64,000 bases of DNA from contig CAJQUW010010459.1 in the NCBI GenBank assembly GCA_907163375.1, positions 124,001 to 188,000 on the forward strand, read 5' to 3'. The notes beneath the pieces were generated by a model, which saw nothing but the letters and a program-made list of their open reading frames with translations, did no database searches and had not been told where the DNA came from. The translations under genes and the position numbers were made by a program. The stretch comes from Prostheceraeus crozeri. Taxonomy: Eukaryota; Platyhelminthes; Polycladida; Euryleptidae. This document shows, piece by piece, positions 48,373 through 56,197 of the stretch. How positions within the stretch are numbered: position 1 is the stretch's first letter; each line of letters begins with the position of its first letter.

Positions 48373-48921
48373 GCTTCTATCATCATTTTTATGGATTGTG
48401 AGGGTGAACTTGTACAGGAGCTCAGTGCTATTGCTATGAACAATTGGACATATCAAATTGTTAGTGTCTATCATCAACATGCCAACTGCGATCCCAATGT
48501 TGATCAATGGGCGAGAAAACACATTCATGGACTTAATCTGAAATATTTGCAAGACTATGGCTTTTCTTGTGAGAGTGCTCTTCTTATTGACTTTAAACGA
48601 TGGTTAGCTGCTTTCAATGTTATACGCATCTTTTGTAATAATCCTGGTAAGGAGAGGAAAGTATTTCCCAATCTAATCATTGATGACATTTTGCTCCCAC
48701 CTTGGGATAGTAGAGTGAATCAACACTACCATGAAGTCACGAAACGTTTTAAGGATTTGTGTGTTCCTATTTTGTCTATTCGTTGTAGTAGCTACGTTCA
48801 TAACCAATGCTTCTTTCCTCCTTACCTCAACACTGCCAAAGTCCTGTATGATTATCATTGCTCGCTGTATGATAGTTACCAGCTGTATCTATTTTATCTG
48901 TTTCAAACCATTGATTTATAA
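48373..48921 (+). CDS. DEDD-exonuclease-like Polinton protein
   Basis: ATG at 48391 gives 176 aa beginning MDCEGELVQELSAIA. Extending to the acceptor TTTCCGTTTTAG|GCTTCT (exon from 48373) adds ASIIIF, which completes a beta-strand followed by D-x-E, the hallmark first motif of RNase T/DEDD-type 3'-5' exonucleases. WARKHIHGLNLKYL follows near residue 45, then hydrophobic strands. Later catalytic Asp residues cannot be assigned confidently, so function is tentative. An AATAAA follows at 48944-48949. Spacing suggests an early gene block at the element's left end. Confidence 0.45.
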   Translation, partial: ASIIIFMDCEGELVQELSAIAMNNWTYQIVSVYHQHANCDPNVDQWARKHIHGLNLKYLQDYGFSCESALLIDFKRWLAAFNVIRIFCNNPGKERKVFPNLIIDDILLPPWDSRVNQHYHEVTKRFKDLCVPILSIRCSSYVHNQCFFPPYLNTAKVLYDYHCSLYDSYQLYLFYLFQTIDL

Positions 48922-49005
48922 TGCATGCTTGTTACCGTTATTCAATAAATGTTACTATGAGAAGAGTTGTTTTCATGCAATGGATGGGTTAGATAAAGGG
49001 CGATC

Positions 49006-49416
49006 ATGTCTTTCTCAAACGACTGCGGAACATTACATTTTCATAGGCAAAGTTTAAAAGGAGCTGTTCCAGATTATGTGATAAATTTTCATAAAGATGA
49101 GACCGACATCGAAGCAGTGGTCGATGATGCTAGCACTCTATTTCTAGAGTTAATGAATACATTCTCTGATAGCATTGTCATGGCGCGATTAGTTGCGAAA
49201 ATTAAGTTTAGTCATTTTGGAAAGGAAGAGGTGGAAAGTCGCTCTTTCCATTTTGCTTCTTATTCAATGGAAGTGGTAGATCACCCCGAAGAATTTTTTA
49301 AAAGACATATGATAAAAATTGCTGAACGTCTTAACGCATTTAACCATCATGGTAGCAGTCTAGTGATTGAAGCGATTTCAGATATTCACATTCAACATTC
49401 TATAAAGAAAAATTGA
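49006..49416 (+). CDS. conserved Polinton protein, 136 aa, unknown function
   Basis: ATG at 49006 (MSFSNDCGTLHFHRQSLKGA). The C-terminal segment, VDHPEEFFKRHMIKIAERL followed by HHGSSLVIEAISDIHI, resembles the block GS-x-hydrophobic-x-I...I seen near the N-terminus of other Maverick replication proteins. I infer an OB- or PolB-N-terminal-like stand-alone domain only weakly. It is immediately followed by the next ORF. Confidence 0.5.
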   Translation: MSFSNDCGTLHFHRQSLKGAVPDYVINFHKDETDIEAVVDDASTLFLELMNTFSDSIVMARLVAKIKFSHFGKEEVESRSFHFASYSMEVVDHPEEFFKRHMIKIAERLNAFNHHGSSLVIEAISDIHIQHSIKKN

Positions 49417-49418
49417 AA

Positions 49419-49741
49419 ATGCAGTGGTACTTGATTGTAGCACAACTGGTTTTCGAGCTATGCTTGCTCACTCTCGAAGTATATTCCTTCTGTACATGCG
49501 TCTATTATTTAGAAAAGGCTAGCAAGTTCATATCTTCAAAAAGACTTGCTATAGACATCAGTAACGGTGAAACTATGTGTTGCGATGTATGTAAGCGAAA
49601 GGATGGAAATGAAAAGCGCATCTTCAAGAGATGTAAGCATGCTTTTGTCAACGCTGTTTCATACGTAATTGCATTCAACTTTGCAAATGTAACCACTGTG
49701 ATATTGCTCATTTCGAGTGTCACTTATGCCGCAATAGTTAG
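49419..49741 (+). pseudogene. RING-finger protein with a frameshift inside the RING
   Basis: The ORF from 49419 has a hydrophobic N-terminus (MQWYLIVAQLVFELCLLTLE), then CCDVCKRKDGNEKR and RCKHAF, the first half of a RING (C-X2-C...C-X-H). The C-X2-C pair that should follow (CQRCF...) and further Cys/His residues lie in the next frame up to a TAG at 49739-49741. The break maps to the T-run at 49643-49646. In the present sequence the ORF runs on in the wrong frame to 49784. Viral RING proteins are often E3 ligases, but that role is not shown here. Confidence 0.55.
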
Positions 49742-49792
49742 TACCTATGCAAATGTGGTAAAGACAGGTTTTAGCAAAGACTAACACGGAAA

Positions 49793-50143
49793 ATGGCGAA
49801 ACGTAAAAGTCAAAAGTCTTCAAAGTTTTCTTCAGCCATTCAAGCTCTCCGACGAATGAAAGCAAATCAGCGATACAATGCTATACGACATGCTAACGAT
49901 AAATTCATTCGTGAAATTATTTCTCATGTGAGGAAGTTGAGGACGAAGAAATTAGCACCAAAACAACGAAAGTTACTAAAGCGATATGCTACGAAATTGC
50001 GTTTCATCTCCAATCCTAAAGTCACCCTTCAAAGAAAGAGGGAAATTCTAACACAAAAGGGCGGTTTCCTTCCAGCGTTACTACCGATGCTAGCTCCTAT
50101 CGTGGGCAACGTATTGGGTAATATCTTTGGCTCTAGACGTTAA
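49793..50143 (+). CDS. basic Polinton protein with hydrophobic C-terminal segment (116 aa)
   Basis: Starts MAKRKSQKSSKFSSAIQALR. It is strongly basic and helical through residue ~90 (HVRKLRTKKLAPKQRKLLKR, NPKVTLQRKREILTQ), then has a Gly/Leu-rich hydrophobic segment (KGGFLPALLPMLAPIVGNVL) at the end. This basic-plus-KGGFL layout recurs just upstream of or near the ATPase in many Mavericks and resembles adenoviral core or membrane-active small proteins. A DNA-condensing or membrane-lytic virion role is inference. Confidence 0.65.
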   Translation: MAKRKSQKSSKFSSAIQALRRMKANQRYNAIRHANDKFIREIISHVRKLRTKKLAPKQRKLLKRYATKLRFISNPKVTLQRKREILTQKGGFLPALLPMLAPIVGNVLGNIFGSRR

Positions 50144-50173
50144 TTATGCAAATGTGAATCTCAAAGTATTATA

Positions 50174-50791
50174 ATGGATTTCAGACTTTAATGTGATAAA
50201 GTTCTGACTGTATCAGGTCCATCTCATGCAGGTAAAACTGTTTTCACGCTGAATTTATTGGATAAAAGAAGGGAGTTGTTTAAGGAACCTATCAATCGAG
50301 TGATTTGGTGTTATGGTATTTATCAACCGTCGCTGTTTCAGGAATTGCAAAGTCGCAACTTTATTCGACATGAAGGAATTATTCCAGTGGATAAACTTCA
50401 GTCTAATGATGTTGTTGTATTGGATGATTTATTAAAAGAAAGTAAGAATTCAAAAGATGTTACAGATATGTTCACTCGCGCAGCACATCATAAAAGGTGC
50501 TTTATCATCTATATCACACAAAATTTGTTTCCTGATGGAAAAGAAGCTCGTACACGAAACCTGAATACACACTATTATGCTATTTTCAAGAATCCGCGAG
50601 ATAAAAGTCAATTTGAAATTTTAGCGCGACAAGTTGCACCCAGAGGATCAAAAGCCTTAATTGAAATTTTTCAAGCAGCTACTGAAAAACCACACGGTTA
50701 CTTATTCATTGACTTTACGCAAGAGTGTCCGGAAGAATTTAGATTTCGAAGTGATATTTTGAAAACTCCCATGATTATCTACAAACTATGA
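50174..50791 (+). pseudogene. FtsK/HerA-type DNA-packaging ATPase, stop at codon 6
   Basis: Walker A is GPSHAGKT (50216-50239) and Walker B is VVVLDDLL (about 50413-50436). The rest of the ~200-residue protein matches the Polinton packaging ATPase in length and order (NRVIWCYGIYQPSLF, FTRAAHHKRCFIIYITQNLF, EECPEEF-like end). The natural ATG is at 50174, but a TAA occupies codon 6 (50189-50191). No alternative ATG precedes Walker A, so translation of an active enzyme would need read-through or a non-AUG start. It overlaps the next gene by ATGA at 50788. Confidence 0.8.
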
Positions 50792-51315
50792 GTTCTTATT
50801 CTCGCATGATTGTTATTCCTCAGGATGAACATGTACAATTGACTGCCATGCAGCAAGTAAAGCAACCTCTTGCAAATCAAATGTATAGGAAAGAAATAGA
50901 TTATCAGCAAAATGTTCACATCAAAGATCCACATCGTGCTGTATTATTACAATCGGAAACTGTTGAGCAACTAAAAAATTTGAAGAATAAGATGCGTGAC
51001 TCTGTATCGACTGCTGCACCTTTAGCATCTCGCGCACATGCCATATCTCTTTTCAACAGTATTGAACCCCATCTCAATGTAAATGATAGAGGAGAAATCA
51101 TTACAGATGAAAATAAAGTGATTGATGCTTCACGTTATGAAGACTTGATTCAGTATGCGACACGTAGAAAGTGCCGTCAGGGCTATGTTCCACCTGGTTG
51201 GACATACTTTCTTAAACTATTGAAAAAGCATAATGTACCAAAATTTGCTTTGAATAATGAGACATTGAAAGAACTTGATTCAACAGTGGCCACTGCTTCA
51301 ATGCTCAGACGATGA
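50788..51315 (+). CDS. conserved Polinton protein, 175 aa, unknown function
   Basis: ATGA overlap with the ATPase stop. The protein starts MSSYSRMIVIPQDEHVQLTA. A helical middle (QLKNLKNKMRDSVSTAAPLA) leads to a compact C-terminal domain with GYVPPGWTYFLKLLKKHNVP. A GW..F...L...NVP-type ending is common in a Maverick ORF near the ATPase. Function not known. The domain pattern suggests a structural or packaging accessory protein, but this is inference. It overlaps the next ORF by ATGA. Confidence 0.6.
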   Translation: MSSYSRMIVIPQDEHVQLTAMQQVKQPLANQMYRKEIDYQQNVHIKDPHRAVLLQSETVEQLKNLKNKMRDSVSTAAPLASRAHAISLFNSIEPHLNVNDRGEIITDENKVIDASRYEDLIQYATRRKCRQGYVPPGWTYFLKLLKKHNVPKFALNNETLKELDSTVATASMLRR

Positions 51316-51479
51316 AAATGCCAACAAATTGGTTTAAGACGTCACCTGCTACATCCCCTCCCACACTCACTAAGCAAACAAGAGGAAGAAATCGACGTAG
51401 ATCTACATCGCCACTAAAACTAGTAAAAGGAAAACGTAAAACAGCTCCTCCCAAGAAATACATGTTCTCAGACTATTAA
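51312..51479 (+). CDS. small basic Polinton ORF (55 aa)
   Basis: ATG overlaps the previous stop (ATGA at 51312-51315). The product is Pro/Lys/Arg-rich (MKMPTNWFKTSPATSPPTLT... RGRNRRRSTSPLKL) and ends KKYMFSDY. The tight coupling to its neighbour supports translation. Role unknown, possibly a virion DNA-binding peptide. Confidence 0.45.
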   Translation: MKMPTNWFKTSPATSPPTLTKQTRGRNRRRSTSPLKLVKGKRKTAPPKKYMFSDY

Positions 51480-51480
51480 T

Positions 51481-51678
51481 ATGAAGCAGATGTGTTGATT
51501 GCCATGTAATGAACCGCCAGAGGTGAATGTCGTTGTCACTTGCACTTGCTGCGCCAGCTCTCACAATGAAACCCCTAAGCAATGTGAACACGATCGCAAA
51601 ACCGCTAAAGCTAAATGCTGCAGTTGTTGTAACTGTAGAAAGGCAAGAAAACAAAAAGATGAGAAGGAGGAAAAATAG
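51481..51678 (+). pseudogene. small Cys-rich ORF with in-frame TGA at codon 6
   Basis: ATG at 51481, one base after the preceding stop. Codon 6 is TGA (51496-51498). The frame then continues to TAG 51676 with many cysteines (VVTCTCCASSHNE, QCEHDR, KCCSCCNCRKARKQ), a likely zinc-binding mini-protein. It overlaps the integrase start. The real length and status are uncertain. Confidence 0.4.
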
Positions 51679-52751
51679 TCAGTCGTCATCGACTGAACGT
51701 TTGAAGTCAATCTATTATGATGTAAAACATCCGGCAGGATTTGCATCTATCAAGAAATTATCAAAAGCGAGTGGTCTTCCACAATCACAAGTGAAACGAT
51801 GGTTAAAAGGTCAGGCTATCTATACACTCCACAAACAAGCGAAAAAGAAGTACCTCACCCGCCATTATATTGTTCATGACATCGATGAACAGTGGCAAGC
51901 AGATTTGTGTGATGTTGCCTCCATTTCAAAACATAACTCGGGTAACAATTTTATTTTAACCGTCATTGATATTTTCTCGCGTTATGCGTGGGCTCAACCT
52001 TTAAAAACTAAAGAAGGGAAAGGAGTAGCAAAAGCATTCCAAACAATTTTTCGAGGAGGTCGCATTCCAAAAAGAATTCAGAGTGATCAAGGAAAAGAGT
52101 TTGAAAATCAGCATGTGAGAAGATTATTTGAGAGGCATGACATTGAGTTGTTTAGTGTAAAGAGTGCTTATAAAGCTGCTCTCGTTGAACGTTTTAATCG
52201 CACATTAAAAAATCGCTTGTGGCGACATTTTACTGCCAACTTGACACAAAATTGGACAAAGGTTCTACAAGATACACTCCATGCCTACAATCACTCTATC
52301 TATCGTTCTATTGGACTCAGACCAGTAGATGTAAATGCTGACAATGTAGATAAAGTGCGCGAGTCATTCCAACGTAAACGCACTCATGTGAAAAGTGATG
52401 TGAAAATTGGTGATAAAGTTCGTATCTCAAAAGTGAAGAGTGTTTTTGCTAAAGGGTACCTTCCGAATTGGACAGAGGAGGTATTTACAGTATCAAGGAT
52501 TGATCAAAAAGACTCTCCCGCCACCTACAAGTTGAAAGATTACGATAATGAAGAAATTGAGGGTAGCGTTTACCGCGATGAGATTGAGGTAGTCACTGAA
52601 AGTGAAACATATTTGGTAGAGAAAATCATTGGATGTAAAAAACGACAAGGTGAAGAAAGAATGGTGTCTTGTTAAATGGACTGGTTGTCCTTCAAGTATG
52701 AACTTTTGGATGCGTCGTGCCGACATCTTTCATCTAAGTGATCGACAGTGA
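51659..52751 (+). CDS. INT: Polinton integrase (RVE superfamily), C-terminal chromodomain frameshifted
   Basis: Start chosen at the ATG 51659 (MRRRKNSQSSSTERLKSIYY). An upstream in-frame ATG at 51527 lies within the Cys-rich ORF. An HTH-like N-terminus (SIKKLSKASGLPQSQVKRWL) is followed by the DDE core: QWQADLCDV, RIQSDQGKEF and KAALVERFNRTLKN supply the D, D and E. An SH3-like domain follows (KIGDKVRISK, LPNWTEEVFTVSR). The reading frame ends at 52675, just as a chromodomain begins (TYLVEKIIG). Its remainder (VKWTGCP...) is in another frame to 52751. The likely break is the A-run at 52637-52642. The core enzyme is intact in the sequence. Confidence 0.9.
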
Positions 52752-52792
52752 TTCATGCAAAGTTGTAACTAACAATGTTTAGGGTTTGAGCT

Positions 52793-53248
52793 ATGAATCC
52801 AACTGCCTCATTTTATTCACGACCCTCCTATGTAAGTGGTGGAGGACAAATTTACATCGGCGCTCGCCGCCGTCGTGGAGGTAGCATACTTGGTGCACTG
52901 AAATCTGTTGTAGCACCTCTCATATCCAATGTCGGAAGATCTTTAAAACGAAATGTTTTAAGTAATGCCGTTGGCTTTGCTGGTGATGTTGCTAGTGATC
53001 TTTCCAGAGGTAGACGTTTTAAGAGCAGTTTGTTGAATCGTGGGAAGGAACGCGGTTTAAAAACATTGAAGCAGACCTTTGCTGGTGTTACTCAAGGAAA
53101 GAAATCGCCTAAACAAATGAATAAAGGAAGAAGGAAACATCGCGGAGCTGGTAAGGTGCGATCTTCAGTCAAAAGGCATTCACGCAAACGTCGCAGAGGC
53201 TCTAATCATTCATCAAGCGCTAAACGACGACGCTGCCATAACTTCTAA
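52793..53248 (+). CDS. Polinton basic core/minor virion protein (151 aa)
   Basis: A Gly/Arg-rich start (RRRRGGSILGALKSVVAPLI) leads to an amphipathic helix-like segment and a very basic tail (KGRRKHRGAGKVRSSVKRHS, KRRRGSNHSSSAKRRR). A 'GGs...G...' amphipathic stretch followed by DVASDLSRG is typical of the small protein preceding the capsid gene in Mavericks, compared in the literature with adenoviral core/cement proteins. It lies 4 bp upstream of the capsid gene. Exact role is inferred. Confidence 0.65.
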   Translation: MNPTASFYSRPSYVSGGGQIYIGARRRRGGSILGALKSVVAPLISNVGRSLKRNVLSNAVGFAGDVASDLSRGRRFKSSLLNRGKERGLKTLKQTFAGVTQGKKSPKQMNKGRRKHRGAGKVRSSVKRHSRKRRRGSNHSSSAKRRRCHNF

Positions 53249-53250
53249 TC

Positions 53251-54506
53251 ATGGAGTGTAAAACTTCCGGGTTTTGTTTGTTTGATCAACAAGCCATACA
53301 GACAGATATTCTTAGTTCAAGTATTGTAGATTATCATCCTCGAACAGCTGAGAATGCTGGCCCCATTGAATTTGTTATTCCTGGTGGTAGTAATGACTAC
53401 ATAGATTTGAGTTATGCGATGGTTGATTTGAGGTTTAGAATTCAGACGATACACATAAAGTTGGACTGAACAATTTACCATTGACTACATTACTTCGCGA
53501 TGTTTCTCTAACGATTGGAGAGCAGCAGGTGGAAGGTAGCCAAAGCGATTATCCCTATAAAGCATATTTCAATCATGTATCACAGTTTCATCCAGCAGCA
53601 CAAAAAAGTCATATGGAAGCCATGGGATGGTACAGAGATGAAGCAGGAAAATTTGATGTTGAAACAAACAGTGGCTTTGTAAAGCGATCTGCTATGATTA
53701 AAGATAGTAAAGTATGTCAGCTATATGGTCCGCTGAATTTAGACTTCTTTAGACAGTCAAAGTTTTTACTCTGTAATACCAGCATGTGACTCAAGCTGAC
53801 ATTGAATAAGCCTGAATTTGCGCTGAATGCATTTGCTAAAGTTGACAATTTTAGAATTCATGTGGAAGATATTGCACTTTACATTCGTCGAGTAGTACCG
53901 AATCCAAGTGTCATTAGAGGACATGCTGAAGGTCTTAACCGCCAAAATGCCATTTACCCCGTTCAGCATACAAAGCTTCTCACCTTTACAATTCCGAAAG
54001 ATCAAAAGAGTTTCATGAAAGATGGCCTCTTTCCATCGGAAGCACCGAAGCTCCTCATGGTGGCAATGGTTGAAAATGATGCATTTAATGGTAATATAAA
54101 GAAGAATCCTTTCAATTTTAAACACAATCAGTTAAGTGAAATTGCTTTACGTGTAAATGATGTCAGTCATCCTGGTCCACCCTACAAACCAGATTTTGTT
54201 GCGAATCAATTTATGCGCAGTTATGTTGATTTTATGGATGTCTTTGGCTTTTACAATACGGATGACACCAACGGACTCACTATGAAAGAGTTTAAGAGTG
54301 GATATACTATTTATGCATTTGATTTGACTGCTGACAGCGATATTAGTGCACCCTATCGTCAAGCGAACGTGCCTCATCATATTCGTTTGGATTTGACGTT
54401 CAAAAGAACACTACCTGAGACGATCAATGTATTAATTTATGCAGTCTTCGATTCAAATATTGAAATTACAAAGTATCGTGACGTGATTCTTCAGTATAAT
54501 CGTTAA
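53251..54506 (+). pseudogene. MCP: Polinton major capsid protein (double jelly roll), one frameshift and one in-frame TGA
   Basis: Three blocks in order cover the ~410-residue family length. 53251-53469 is the N-terminus (DYHPRTAENAGPIEFVIPGG). 53481-53786 contains LLRDVSLTIGEQQVEGS and DYPYKAYFNHVSQF. 53790-54506 contains KNPFNFKHNQLSEIALRVND, FKSGYTIYAFDLTADSD and RTLPETINVLIYAVFDSNIE. These are hallmarks of the F54H12.2-like Maverick capsid. A frame change lies between about 53440 and 53480. TGA at 53787-53789 interrupts blocks 2 and 3, which share a frame (a CGA-to-TGA change would explain it). The stop at 54504-54506 overlaps the protease start (TAATG). Confidence 0.88.
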
Positions 54507-54967
54507 TGAGTTGGTTGACTGCTGACGATATTAAAACTAAAGTACAGCGTAATGCAGACGAAGCGACGTTGAAAGCTTTCGATAATGTCTATTCGCTCGA
54601 TACCTTACCACCTGCAGTAAATCACTATCCCATCTTTATTGTGCTAAACACTCATTCGCAGAATTTAGGCAATGAGCATTGGAAAGCGATCTTTATTGGA
54701 GAAGACCGACGTGGTGAACTATTTGACTCTCTTGCTCAACCTCCAAATATACCAACACAGCAGTGGTTGAGAAAACATACGCGTCAATATCAGCGAAATG
54801 AACGCATACTACAACATCCACTTTCATCAACGTGTGGTGCTTTTGTACTGTACTTCATCTTAAAACGTTTACATGTATCTCGATATGTATCTGTTATTCA
54901 AAACTTTTCATGTAATCCATCCTCTAATGAAAAAATCATTTGTAAGTTCTATCATGATTTGAAATAA
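54506..54967 (+). CDS. PRO: adenain-like cysteine protease (153 aa)
   Basis: Ulp1/adenain-type maturation protease of Polintons. The triad candidates are GNEHWKAIFI (His), GELFDSLAQ (Asp/Glu position) and STCGAFVLYF (Cys nucleophile), with a Gln seven residues before the Cys (LQHPLSSTC) in the oxyanion position. Length and position directly after the capsid gene fit the family. The frame is intact. The stop TAA is embedded in a polyadenylation signal (AAATAAA, signal at 54963-54968). Confidence 0.88.
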   Translation: MSWLTADDIKTKVQRNADEATLKAFDNVYSLDTLPPAVNHYPIFIVLNTHSQNLGNEHWKAIFIGEDRRGELFDSLAQPPNIPTQQWLRKHTRQYQRNERILQHPLSSTCGAFVLYFILKRLHVSRYVSVIQNFSCNPSSNEKIICKFYHDLK

Positions 54968-54998
54968 AAACATCATGTTGGAAAAATTGTTTTTTATT
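54963..54998. terminator. overlapping convergent polyadenylation signals
   Basis: Plus AATAAA at 54963-54968 ends the protease transcript. Minus AATAAA at 54998-54993 ends the TBP-like transcript. Each signal contains the stop codon of its own gene. Confidence 0.65.
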
Positions 54999-55539
54999 TT
55001 ACAATCCGCTGGGTTCGTACATACTCGATGAGATAGTCTAGGATCACATTTGCTTGTACATGAGATTTTAGTCCAGTAATGATCACTTTACTATTATGAA
55101 AGATTGCAACATGCACAGGTAACCAACAACTAATGAGAGCTGCAGGAAAAAGTTCGGGTTCATAACACAAATTGTAACTGCTGGTACGAATCTTCAAAAA
55201 TGATACACTTTCACTCAATTGAGTAGAGATCACCATATTGTCCACAGTCAGATTCGACATCACACACCTCTCCCTCTTCCATATCCGACGTAGTAGTCTC
55301 TGTAGCTCTAAGCGCATTGACTGCGCCGATGAATGAGAAAGGGCGCCGAGAATCTGTACAGTCCCATTTGGGAAGAGTTGAAGATTCAGTGAATTGTTCA
55401 TCTTCACCACTAGCATTTGAGGACGGCCCGGGTAATACTTGCTGTTTGGAAGGTGTTGGTGTAATGTTGTGAGATCGATTTTGGTGTAGAGTCTGAAGCG
55501 ACGGAGAATGTTGACGATGGTGTAGCGATGGCGCTTCAT
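54994..55539 (-). CDS. TATA-binding-protein-like protein (181 aa)
   Basis: Two TBP-type repeats are visible. Repeat 1 has KIDLTTLHQHLPNSKYYPGR followed by LNLQLFPNGTVQILGALSHS. Repeat 2 has DNMVISTQLSES, then CYEPELFPAALI, then VHVAIFHNSKVIITGLKS. The YEPELFP...KV-x-TG-x-K pattern is diagnostic of the second half of TBP. From the ATG at 55539 (MKRHRYTIVNI) the protein is 181 residues, the size of a bare TBP core with no N-terminal extension. An in-frame extension to 55683 exists but adds nothing TBP-like. It would bind TATA DNA or act as a decoy, which is inference. It is surrounded by genes with TATA promoters. Frame intact. Confidence 0.8.
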   Translation of the reverse strand: MKRHRYTIVNILRRFRLYTKIDLTTLHQHLPNSKYYPGRPQMLVVKMNNSLNLQLFPNGTVQILGALSHSSAQSMRLELQRLLRRIWKRERCVMSNLTVDNMVISTQLSESVSFLKIRTSSYNLCYEPELFPAALISCWLPVHVAIFHNSKVIITGLKSHVQANVILDYLIEYVRTQRIVK

Positions 55540-55861
55540 GATGAAGAAATGAGTAAATTGAGCGATGTACCTTCCTTTTATACTTTTCCCAAATACCTTG
55601 ATGAAATGTGAAGTTAGTATGGAGTTGGGAATGATAGAGTTGAATTCGACGTTTGTTGACGCGCAACCAGATGCGATTTCCAATACGTGAATGTCTTTTC
55701 ATATAGAAGTATTTCAAATCCTTCATGATATGATGTAGAGATTGAAAATGACGATAAGATAAAGCAAACTCTCTTCTCACATTTCCAGTTGAATCTTTGA
55801 AATAGACGTTTCGATCATGATCCGTTTCAATACGTTGTAGGGAATCTAATTTCCAACTCAT
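55211..55861 (-). CDS. possible PC4-like small protein, with tail overlapping the TBP-like gene
   Basis: 216-codon ORF from the ATG at 55861 (MSWKLDSLQRIETDHDRNVY). Residues 1-107 are paralogous to the split gene at 55884/59332: shared pattern NV-x-FK, R-x-F-x-L-x-x-IM-x-DL-x-YF, G-x-x-WL and WEKY-R-x-x-HRSI. A PC4/p15-like fold (transcription coactivator) is suggested by the strand-rich GITLTWRQF/IWLRV...IQLYHS arrangement, but I am not sure. Residues 108-216 are low-complexity and overlap the TBP-like gene in another frame, so the frame may simply run on after a lost stop. Confidence 0.45.
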   Translation of the reverse strand: MSWKLDSLQRIETDHDRNVYFKDSTGNVRREFALSYRHFQSLHHIMKDLKYFYMKRHSRIGNRIWLRVNKRRIQLYHSQLHTNFTFHQGIWEKYKRKVHRSIYSFLHHEAPSLHHRQHSPSLQTLHQNRSHNITPTPSKQQVLPGPSSNASGEDEQFTESSTLPKWDCTDSRRPFSFIGAVNALRATETTTSDMEEGEVCDVESDCGQYGDLYSIE

Positions 55862-55883
55862 GGTGCGTGGTAGTCATGTCTGA

Positions 55884-56197
55884 TTAAGATTTGCATAGTA
55901 GGGCGATGAACTCACGACGAATAAATGTCATGATGGAGCGATGTATGTATCTTCTATACTTCTCCCAATTGTATTTGCGAAATGAGAAACAGTTTGCGGA
56001 ATGAGAATGGCAGATTTGAATTTGATTTCTGTAATGTTGAAGCCAAACTTGATCACCCAAGGAGATGAATCTCAATGTTTCAAAATAATCCAAATCCCTC
56101 ATGATATCATTGAGGTTAACAAATTGTCGCCATGTTAATGTAATACCTCTTGATGTATGACCATGAGCATTTTTGAAATGTACGTTTCCATTACGAT
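55884..56197 (-). pseudogene. PC4-like paralogue, C-terminal part (split by hAT)
   Basis: From GNVHFKNAHGHTSRGITLTW through YNWEKYRRYIHRSIMTFIRR to the stop at 55884. The first 17 codons lie at 59332-59282 beyond the hAT insertion, in the matching frame, giving an original protein of about 118 residues. See 55211 for the shared domain and its uncertain PC4 resemblance. Inactivated by the insertion. Confidence 0.55.

Noticed and set aside
52637..52642. Programmed frameshift in the integrase A-run
   Set aside because: A slippery run is present, but other genes in this copy carry obvious decay lesions, so a plain indel is simpler. Relatives would need to share the shift.
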